This document shows, in pieces, positions 6,061 through 10,917 of a stretch of 10,917 bases of DNA. Where the stretch lies: the NCBI GenBank assembly GCA_023422975.1, contig JAFAGF010000055.1, forward strand, positions 1 to 10,917. Direction: 5' to 3'. The notes beneath the pieces are model-generated. The model ran no database searches, was not told the DNA's origin, and saw only the letters and a program-made list of their open reading frames with translations. Position 1 is the first letter of the stretch. Every line of letters starts with the position of its first letter. The position numbers and the translations under genes were made by a program. Source of the DNA: Pseudomonadota bacterium. Its GTDB lineage: Bacteria > Pseudomonadota > Gammaproteobacteria > Burkholderiales > Burkholderiaceae_C.

Positions 6061-7476
6061 TCAGTGAGGCTTGAAAGTCACGCGGTCAGGCACTGCCTTT
6101 GGCGTACCCAACTGGCTCCACCAAGGCATCAGCAAGAAGAAGCCAAAGTAGAACAAGGTTCCCACTTGCGACACGCGCTCACCGATCGGAGATGGCGGTT
6201 GCACACCCAGGTAGCCCAGGATCAGGAAATTCACCACAAACACCGCATACACATACTTGTGCCAGCTAGGACGATAGCGAATGGACTTCACAGGACTCAA
6301 ATCCAGCCAAGGCAGAGCAAACAGGATCACCACTGCACCACCCATCACCACCACACCCCAGAACTTCGCATCGATAGCCATCATCACCGCCACCGCCACC
6401 ACAGCGGCACCGGCGATCACCAACTTGAACAGTCCAGCCATCTTGGTCTTCACCACAGCAAACACCGCTGCCAGCACCACGCAAGCCACCAGCACATACA
6501 TCATCTCGGTCGTGATGGCACGTAGCATGGAATAGAACGGCGTGAAGTACCACACAGGAGCGATGTGGTTAGGCGTCTTCAGCGGATCGGCGGGAATGAA
6601 GTTGTTGTACTCCAAGAAGTAACCACCAAACTCTGGTGCAAAGAACACCACGGCAGAGAACAGGAACAGAAACACCGCGACACCAAAAATATCGTGCACC
6701 GTGTAGTAAGGGTGGAAAGGGATGCCATCCAGCGGGTGGCCTTTGGCATCCTTCGGTGCACTCGGTGCCTTGATTTCCACGCCATCGGGGTTGTTCGAGC
6801 CCACATCGTGCAGCGCCAGCAAGTGCGCCACGACCAGACCCAGCAGCACCAGCGGAACGGCGATCACGTGGAAGCTGAAGAAGCGGTTCAGCGTTGCATC
6901 ACCCACCACATAGTCACCGCGGATCAAGATCGCCAAGTCAGGCCCCACAAATGGCACAGCAGCAAACAGGTTCACGATCACCTGCGCACCCCAGTAAGAC
7001 ATCTGGCCCCATGGCAGCAAATAGCCCATGAAGGCTTCTGCCATCAGCGCCAAGAAGATGGCACAACCGAAGATCCACACCAGTTCACGCGGTTTGCGGT
7101 AAGAACCGTACAAAAGACCGCGGAACATATGCAAATACACCACCACAAAAAAGGCCGAAGCGCCCGTGGAGTGCATGTAACGAATCAGCCAACCCCAAGG
7201 CACATCACGCATGATGTATTCCACGGAGGCGAACGCTTTTTCGGCGTCTGGCTTGTAGTGCATGACCAGAAAAATCCCAGTCACGATTTGGATCACCAGC
7301 ACCAACAGTGCCAGTGAACCGAAGATGTACCAAAAGTTAAAGTTCTTCGGAGCGTAGTACTCCGACATGTGAACCTTGTAGGCCGAGAAGGCTGTAGGGA
7401 AGCGGTTCTCGAACCAGTTCGTCACCTTGGCGCCAGTAGACGCGTTCGGGTCGATGTCTTTGAATTCGTGGGCCAT
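6061..7476 (-). CDS. petB: PetB, cytochrome b of the bc1 complex
   Basis: This integral membrane subunit carries haems bL and bH and the Qo and Qi quinone sites. The 471-residue protein is longer than typical full-length cytochrome b (about 380-440). Haem ligands are visible as His102/His116 in helix B and His203/His218 in helix D; the helix-D pair is separated by 14 residues, as in cytochrome b6 and unlike the 13 of mitochondrial cytochrome b. The Qo motif reads PVWY (307-310) instead of PEWY. Between the Qo region and helix F, residues about 325-370 add two hydrophobic segments, so I count about ten membrane helices: 48-72, 95-120, 133-155, 196-222, 262-282, 325-342, 350-367, 372-392, 409-425 and 440-455. 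A GGGAG Shine-Dalgarno sits 10 nt before the ATG, in the 15-bp gap after petA. Confidence 0.98.
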   Translation of the reverse strand: MAHEFKDIDPNASTGAKVTNWFENRFPTAFSAYKVHMSEYYAPKNFNFWYIFGSLALLVLVIQIVTGIFLVMHYKPDAEKAFASVEYIMRDVPWGWLIRYMHSTGASAFFVVVYLHMFRGLLYGSYRKPRELVWIFGCAIFLALMAEAFMGYLLPWGQMSYWGAQVIVNLFAAVPFVGPDLAILIRGDYVVGDATLNRFFSFHVIAVPLVLLGLVVAHLLALHDVGSNNPDGVEIKAPSAPKDAKGHPLDGIPFHPYYTVHDIFGVAVFLFLFSAVVFFAPEFGGYFLEYNNFIPADPLKTPNHIAPVWYFTPFYSMLRAITTEMMYVLVACVVLAAVFAVVKTKMAGLFKLVIAGAAVVAVAVMMAIDAKFWGVVVMGGAVVILFALPWLDLSPVKSIRYRPSWHKYVYAVFVVNFLILGYLGVQPPSPIGERVSQVGTLFYFGFFLLMPWWSQLGTPKAVPDRVTFKPH

Positions 7477-7491
7477 GTCGTTTTAACTCCC

Positions 7492-8088
7492 TCAAGCCTT
7501 GTCTTCACCGATCAGGAGCTTGGTCTCCGACAGGTACATATGCGGCGGCACTTCCATGTTGTCAGGCGCAGGCTTGTTCTTGAAGACGCGGCCGGCTAGG
7601 TCAAACGTCGAGCCGTGGCAAGGGCACAGAAAGCCCCCCTTCCAGTCAGCAGGCAACGAAGGCTGTGCGCCGGTTTGGAACTTATCGGTCGGCGAGCAAC
7701 CCAAATGCGTACAGATGCCAACACAAACCAACACTTCAGGCTTGATCGAACGCCATGTATTGCGCGCATATTCAGGCGTGAACTCCGCGGGATTGCGCTC
7801 AGAGTTGGGGTCTGCCAGTTGGCCGTCCAAGCCCGCCAAATCATCGAGCTGCTCTTTCGTGCGCTTGATGATCCACACAGGCTTGCCGCGCCATTCAACG
7901 GTAAGCTTTTCGCCCGGCTGCAGGGCCGAGATATCAACTTCCACCGCAGCACCTGCTGCCTTGGCCTTTTCAGAAGGCTGGAAGGTACTGACAAAAGGAA
8001 CAGCGGCTGCCACGCCGCCTACCGCGCCAGCGCAGGCAGACGTGATGATCCACGTCCGTTTGCTGGAGTCGACAGGTGTTTCGCTCAT
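7492..8088 (-). CDS. petA: PetA, Rieske iron-sulfur subunit of the bc1 complex
   Basis: The Rieske protein takes one electron from ubiquinol at the Qo site and hands it to cytochrome c1. The 198-residue product has an N-terminal Tat-like signal-anchor (SSKRTWIITSACAG, hydrophobic to about residue 36), the Pet-specific spacer region, and the two cluster-binding loops CTHLGC (Cys126, His128, Cys131) and CPCHGS (Cys155, Cys157, His158), giving two Cys and two His [2Fe-2S] ligands and a disulfide pair. The frame stays open up to 8178, but I start at 8088: a GAGG Shine-Dalgarno lies 6 nt upstream, the family N-terminus begins here, and the likely promoter lies inside the longer frame. It is the first gene of petABC and is divergent from mscL. 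Confidence 0.97.
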   Translation of the reverse strand: MSETPVDSSKRTWIITSACAGAVGGVAAAVPFVSTFQPSEKAKAAGAAVEVDISALQPGEKLTVEWRGKPVWIIKRTKEQLDDLAGLDGQLADPNSERNPAEFTPEYARNTWRSIKPEVLVCVGICTHLGCSPTDKFQTGAQPSLPADWKGGFLCPCHGSTFDLAGRVFKNKPAPDNMEVPPHMYLSETKLLIGEDKA

Positions 8089-8133
8089 GGGGATCCTCGA
8101 TAAAACATCGCTAGGTATAAGGACAATCGAGAA

Positions 8134-8163
8134 ATTGTAGCGGAGCGAAATTTTGTAATCCAA
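8134..8163 (-). promoter_or_regulatory. Candidate petABC promoter
   Basis: On the minus strand TTGGAT (8158-8163, 3/6) and TACAAT (8134-8139, 5/6) are separated by 18 bp. Transcription would start near 8127, giving a 39-nt leader before petA. Its position supports the shorter petA start. A 16-bp imperfect dyad (8123-8138) overlaps the -10 and start region. Confidence 0.5.
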
Positions 8164-8222
8164 GCACGCGTCTGACACTCTTCTTGCTTTAAATCATGCA
8201 ATATGACCTATCTCAACGAAGT

Positions 8223-8228
8223 GAGGAG
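8223..8228 (+). promoter_or_regulatory. mscL Shine-Dalgarno deciding the start
   Basis: GAGGAG ends 7 nt before the ATG at 8236. The frame is open further upstream to an ATG at 8203, but that start has no comparable site and would add 11 residues foreign to MscL. I see no convincing -35/-10 pair for mscL in the spacer. Confidence 0.8.
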
Positions 8229-8235
8229 TGTGCGC

Positions 8236-8664
8236 ATGGGCATGGTGCATGAGTTCCGCGAGTTTGCTGTCAAAGGCAATGTGATTGATTTGGCCGTGGG
8301 CGTCATCATTGGCGGTGCCTTTGGGAAGATCGTAGATTCCGTGGTGAAGGACCTGATCATGCCGCTGGTCGGCATGGTGTTTGGCAAGCTCGATTTCTCG
8401 AATTTGTTCGTCGTTCTGGGCGACATCCCGGCAGGCACACCGCGTACTTTGGCGGCCTTGCAAGAAGCAGGCGTCCCCGTTTTTGCCTATGGCAACTTCA
8501 TCACGGTTGCGGTCAACTTCATCATCTTGGCGTTCATCATTTTCATAATGATCAAGCAAATCAATCGCTTGAAGCGCGAAGCACCCGCTGCCGCACCCGA
8601 ACCAGAAGTCACACCGGAAGAAGTTTTGCTGTTGCGGGAAATTCGCGATCAGCTGCGCCGCTGA
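8236..8664 (+). CDS. mscL: MscL, large-conductance mechanosensitive channel
   Basis: MscL is a homopentameric inner-membrane channel that opens under membrane tension to release solutes on hypo-osmotic shock. The 142-residue product has the N-terminal amphipathic helix ([13 protein letters not shown]), TM1 from about residue 16 to 46 with the glycine-rich pore lining ([20 protein letters not shown]), a periplasmic loop (about 50-85), TM2 from about 86 to 108 ([20 protein letters not shown]), a charged RLKRE cluster, a Pro/Ala linker and the C-terminal helix ([17 protein letters not shown]). The length is normal. The start is fixed by a strong GAGGAG site. It is transcribed alone, divergent from petA and convergent with pdxA, and ends at an intrinsic terminator. 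Confidence 0.98.
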   Translation: MGMVHEFREFAVKGNVIDLAVGVIIGGAFGKIVDSVVKDLIMPLVGMVFGKLDFSNLFVVLGDIPAGTPRTLAALQEAGVPVFAYGNFITVAVNFIILAFIIFIMIKQINRLKREAPAAAPEPEVTPEEVLLLREIRDQLRR

Positions 8665-8706
8665 CCCAGCTCTTGCCGCCCAGCGGCTGTTTGCATCAAC
8701 ACCTAC

Positions 8707-8732
8707 AAATGGGGCCTTAGGCCCCATTTTTT
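8707..8732 (+). terminator. Intrinsic terminator of mscL, abutting the pdxA stop codon
   Basis: A perfect 10-bp stem AAATGGGGCC (8707-8716) / GGCCCCATTT (8720-8729) with a TTA loop is followed by T residues to 8732. The last two T residues are part of the pdxA stop codon on the other strand (8731-8733). On the minus strand the same stem is followed by only three T residues, so it should work well for mscL and less well for pdxA. Confidence 0.85.
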
Positions 8733-9798
8733 ACAGCATAGCGTCAACGGCACTACTTGGTTTAGCCGACAAAGTGCGCGCCATTTGTACGGCTTCCAGC
8801 AGACTGGATGGGGCTGCCACCCCCTGCCCGGCAATGTCGAATGCTGTGCCATGGTCCGGACTGGTGCGCACCAGCGGCAGGCCCAAAGTGACGTTCACCC
8901 CCTCCTCAACCCCCAAATACTTGATCGGGATCAACCCTTGGTCGTGGTACATCGCCAACACTGCATCAAATTCCCCTGCATGGCCGTCAACATCCCTTGC
9001 ACGCATGAAGATTGTGTCGGGTGCAAATGGGCCATGTGCATCCATACCTTCGCGTCTTGCTGCGGCAACTGCCGGGGCAATCGTCTCCAGTTCTTCACGG
9101 CCAAACAGACCACCTTCTCCGGCATGAGGATTCAGCCCCGCCACACCGATGCGCGGCGCGCGGCCCAGCATGCGCTGCAAAGCGCCATGGGTAATACGCA
9201 GCGTTTGCACGATGTTGTCGTGTGTGACCGCTTCAATAGCTTGGCGCAGCGAGACATGAATGCTCACCAGCACGGTACGCAATTGGTTGTTCGCCAGCAT
9301 CATGCGCACCGGCATCTCGGCTAAGCCCACACCCGCGTGCTGCGCGGCCTCCGCTTGTAACAGCTCCGTGTGGCCGGGGTAATCCACGCCTGCCGCATGC
9401 AAGGCCTCTTTGTGCAGTGGCGCCGTAACCAAGGCTGCAATTTCCCCGCGCAACGCTGCACGCGCCGCCCATTGCACACTCATGGCGGCCGCTCTGCCGG
9501 CATCAGCACTCACCGCCCCCCATGGCGCAGGGCCGGGTATGCCTGGCAACTGCAGCACGGGTATGCAGCGCGGCGGTACACCCACCACCTCATCAGGACT
9601 GGCGATGACCGCAACCGGCAGTGCGCAATCCCCCGGTTTGCCGATAGCCTGCGCGCCACGGCGCAGGGTGGCCACATCCCCCACCACAAAGCAGCCCTGC
9701 ATGACCTGCGGCGCATCGCGGAATGCCTTCGCAATGATTTCCGGGCCAATACCTGCGGAGTCACCTTGCGTGATGGCAATGGCTTTTGGATTCAACAT
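8731..9798 (-). CDS. pdxA: PdxA-family 4-phosphate dehydrogenase (4-hydroxythreonine-4-phosphate dehydrogenase or PdxA2-like)
   Basis: PdxA oxidises 4-phospho-hydroxy-L-threonine with NAD+ in pyridoxal phosphate synthesis; PdxA2 paralogues act on D-erythronate- or L-threonate-type 4-phosphates. The 355-residue product has the three metal ligands His143 (PGHTE), His225 (GLNPHAGEGG) and His285 (MYHDQGL), plus Asp286 and the C-terminal RTSPDHGTAFDIAG. The N-terminal motif reads ITQGDSAGIGPE, where E. coli PdxA has GEPAGIGP. The start at 9798 is chosen over GTG at 9807 because AAAGG lies 8 nt before the ATG and would overlap the GTG. The gene is 48 bp after the Nif3-family gene and probably co-transcribed with it. 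It lies outside the common surA-pdxA-ksgA context, and no DUF1537 kinase is visible nearby. Family is certain; substrate is not. Confidence 0.9.
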   Translation of the reverse strand: MLNPKAIAITQGDSAGIGPEIIAKAFRDAPQVMQGCFVVGDVATLRRGAQAIGKPGDCALPVAVIASPDEVVGVPPRCIPVLQLPGIPGPAPWGAVSADAGRAAAMSVQWAARAALRGEIAALVTAPLHKEALHAAGVDYPGHTELLQAEAAQHAGVGLAEMPVRMMLANNQLRTVLVSIHVSLRQAIEAVTHDNIVQTLRITHGALQRMLGRAPRIGVAGLNPHAGEGGLFGREELETIAPAVAAARREGMDAHGPFAPDTIFMRARDVDGHAGEFDAVLAMYHDQGLIPIKYLGVEEGVNVTLGLPLVRTSPDHGTAFDIAGQGVAAPSSLLEAVQMARTLSAKPSSAVDAML

Positions 9799-9846
9799 GA
9801 AATACACCTTTAACGCTTATGCATCAAGCGCTGACAGCTATCAAAA

Positions 9847-10596
9847 TCAAGCGGGGTTATCAATTTCAACAAAGCGATGCGACAGCCCCAACTGCTGCGC
9901 CACCTGCGCCGCCACCGCTGGGGCACCATAACGCTCGGTGGCATGGTGACCAGCAGCCATGAAGGTAGTGCCCGTCTCGCGCGCCAAGTGTGCTTGGGGC
10001 TCCGAGATTTCGCCAGTAATGAAGGCATCTGCCCCCGCCACCAGCGCGCTTTCATAAAACCCCTGGGCACCGCCTGTGCACCACGCCAGACGGCGGATGG
10101 GCTGCTCTGGCGCGCCGCTGACGCAGGTCACCGCCCTGCCCAGCACCATTTGCACATGGGCTGACAGCGCTGCCGCATTGGCAAAGCTGGCATCGCCCAC
10201 CATGCCCAGCGACTGCTCGCCGAAAGTGGTATCCCACTGCACGCCCAGCTTGCGGCCCAGCTGCGCGTTGTTGCCCAGCTCTGGGTGCGCATCCAGTGGC
10301 AGGTGGTAGGCAAACAGGCTGATGTCATGCGCCAGCAGCAAGCGGATGCGCTCTTTCATCCAGCCGGTGATGCGACCATCCATGCCGCGCCAAAACAGGC
10401 CGTGGTGCACGAAGATAGCGTCGGCCTGGTCGGCAATCGCGGCCTCAATCAGGGCGCGGCTGGCCGTCACGCCACTGACGATGTGGCGAATCTCGGTTTT
10501 GCCCTCCACCTGCAGGCCATTGGGGCCGTAGTCTTTGAAGCGCTCAGGCTGGAGCAAGGTGTCGAAATGGGCGAGAAGGTCTTGTCGCTGAATCAT
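9847..10596 (-). CDS. Nif3/YbgI-family dinuclear metal-binding protein
   Basis: The 249-residue product aligns well from memory with E. coli YbgI (247 residues): DYGPNGLQVEG at 22-32, GVTAS at 42-46, the metal-site motif VHHGLFW (His64, His65), YHLPLDAHPELGNN with Asp102, AWCTGG, FITGEISE and GHHATERYG (His217, Glu221), ending in DNPA. These are the ligands of the dinuclear centre in this hexameric toroid family. The molecular function is not firmly known; GTP cyclohydrolase-like and metallohydrolase roles have been proposed. The ATG at 10596 fits the family length; an in-frame ATG at 10605 has a somewhat better-placed AGG (9 nt upstream) and is a real alternative. The frame continues to 10686 without family similarity and across the terminator of the neighbouring gene. 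It sits upstream of pdxA on the same strand. Confidence 0.9.
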   Translation of the reverse strand: MIQRQDLLAHFDTLLQPERFKDYGPNGLQVEGKTEIRHIVSGVTASRALIEAAIADQADAIFVHHGLFWRGMDGRITGWMKERIRLLLAHDISLFAYHLPLDAHPELGNNAQLGRKLGVQWDTTFGEQSLGMVGDASFANAAALSAHVQMVLGRAVTCVSGAPEQPIRRLAWCTGGAQGFYESALVAGADAFITGEISEPQAHLARETGTTFMAAGHHATERYGAPAVAAQVAQQLGLSHRFVEIDNPA

Positions 10597-10613
10597 GCAG
10601 CCCATTGTGCCAA

Positions 10614-10641
10614 GCCTGCCATAGCCAGCCTGTAGGCAGGC
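10614..10641 (-). other. Inverted repeat in the Nif3-family gene leader
   Basis: GCCTGCC (10614-10620) and GGCAGGC (10635-10641) can form a 7-bp stem with a 14-nt loop just upstream of the coding region. The arm nearest the gene contains the only AGG that could serve as Shine-Dalgarno for an ATG at 10605. It could modulate translation; there is no U-tract, so it is not a terminator. Confidence 0.4.
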
Positions 10642-10643
10642 AC

Positions 10644-10668
10644 AAAAAAGGGCAGTCGAAGCTGCCCT
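10644..10668 (-). terminator. Intrinsic terminator downstream of the MFS transporter gene
   Basis: On the minus strand GGGCAG (10662-10667) pairs with CTGCCC (10650-10655), with an extra A-T pair, a 6-nt loop containing TTCG, and a run of six T residues (10644-10649). It lies 24 bp after the transporter stop codon and separates it from the Nif3-family gene. Confidence 0.85.
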
Positions 10669-10692
10669 GAGTGCTTGCGCACGCAATGCGGA

Positions 10693-10917
10693 TTAGCTGG
10701 CCTTCACCTTGGGCTGCCAGCCGCGCGAAGCCATGGGCCAGAAGAAGCCAATGGCAGCGCCCAGCACGCCCATGGCCGCCACGTAGTGCGCAGGTGCCAT
10801 CACGTCCACTTGCTGCCACATGGAAACAATCATGGGTGTCAGGCCGCCAAACACGGCGTACGCCATGTTGTAGGCAAATGACAGGCCGGTAAAACGCACC
10901 GCCACAGGGAATGCACG
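10693..10917 (-). CDS. Major facilitator superfamily transporter, C-terminal fragment (MHS-like)
   Basis: Only the last 74 codons and the stop are in the window; the frame is open to the right edge with no start. The fragment begins RAFPVAVRFTGLSFAYNMAY, then AVFGGLTPMIVSMW, a segment typical of the loop before TM11 in the metabolite:H+ symporter (MHS) branch of the MFS, which includes ProP-, KgtP- and ShiA-type carriers of organic acids, betaine or aromatic acids. It then has one more hydrophobic helix (about the last 35-15 residues, YVAAMGVLGAAIGFFWPM) and a short basic tail. The substrate cannot be inferred from this end. It is followed by a strong terminator. Confidence 0.8.
   Translation of the reverse strand, partial: RAFPVAVRFTGLSFAYNMAYAVFGGLTPMIVSMWQQVDVMAPAHYVAAMGVLGAAIGFFWPMASRGWQPKVKAS

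Noticed and set aside
8089..8178. 30-codon N-terminal extension of the Rieske protein
   Set aside because: The extension does not resemble a Rieske N-terminus, contains the likely promoter, and the GAGG site fixes the start at 8088.
8203..8235. 11-codon N-terminal extension of MscL
   Set aside because: A strong GAGGAG lies 7 nt before 8236, where the conserved MscL N-terminus begins.
8194..8727. 177-codon minus-strand frame across mscL
   Set aside because: Antisense to a complete, well-motified mscL; no recognisable domain and it spans the mscL terminator.
9814..9831. CGCTT / AAGCG inverted repeat between the Nif3-family gene and pdxA
   Set aside because: Only 5 bp with a 7-nt loop and no U-tract. 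Not enough to call a terminator or operator.
10606..10686. Longer Nif3-family protein starting at 10686
   Set aside because: The extra residues have no family similarity and would be encoded by the terminator and leader of the adjacent gene.
1..10917. Search for a defence system, toxin-antitoxin pair, biosynthetic cluster, CRISPR or mobile element
   Set aside because: All coding space is taken by recognisable housekeeping genes. I see no direct-repeat array, transposase, integrase or orphan gene cluster, so I do not propose a new system.

Overview
The window is an ordinary chromosomal housekeeping region from a betaproteobacterium, most probably Burkholderiales and Comamonadaceae-like. The evidence is the secA-argJ pair, the petABC-sspAB gene order, the ten-helix form of cytochrome b and the general protein sequences. 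I cannot fix a genus. I found no mobile element, CRISPR array, phage gene or obvious foreign segment, and no candidate for a new multi-gene system. The unusual points are local: active-site variants, RNA structures at gene junctions and a duplicated tRNA.

Layout, left to right. Positions 1-3086 (minus strand) hold the 5' part of argJ (arginine biosynthesis) preceded by complete secA (Sec preprotein translocase ATPase), with a hairpin terminator and a candidate argJ promoter between them. From 3087 to 3315 is a 229-bp divergent spacer. A short DUF721/DciA-family gene (candidate DnaB helicase loader) then runs on the plus strand and ends at a bidirectional terminator. That terminator also closes two identical tRNA-Thr(UGU) genes on the minus strand.

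From 3975 to 8088 a minus-strand block, transcribed right to left, carries petA-petB-petC (Rieske protein, cytochrome b and cytochrome c1 of the bc1 complex), then sspA-sspB (RNA-polymerase-binding stringent starvation protein A and the ClpXP adaptor SspB). The pet genes are tightly packed with good Shine-Dalgarno sites. Between petC and sspA lie a cUUCGg hairpin and a strong intrinsic terminator whose U-tract abuts the sspA ribosome-binding site, so sspAB expression may depend on readthrough or an unseen promoter.

From 8236 to 8664 mscL (large mechanosensitive channel) runs on the plus strand, divergent from petA and convergent with pdxA. Its terminator stem ends beside the pdxA stop codon. 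On the minus strand, from the right edge inwards, are the C-terminal end of an MFS transporter with a clear terminator, a Nif3/YbgI-family dinuclear-metal protein, and a PdxA-family dehydrogenase.

Functionally the window combines protein export (SecA), respiration (PetABC; the Rieske protein carries a Tat-like signal), stress physiology (SspA, SspB, MscL), replication initiation (DciA candidate) and biosynthesis (ArgJ, PdxA). Every stretch longer than about 100 bp without a gene is described in the features. No gene-free stretch exceeds 300 bp.
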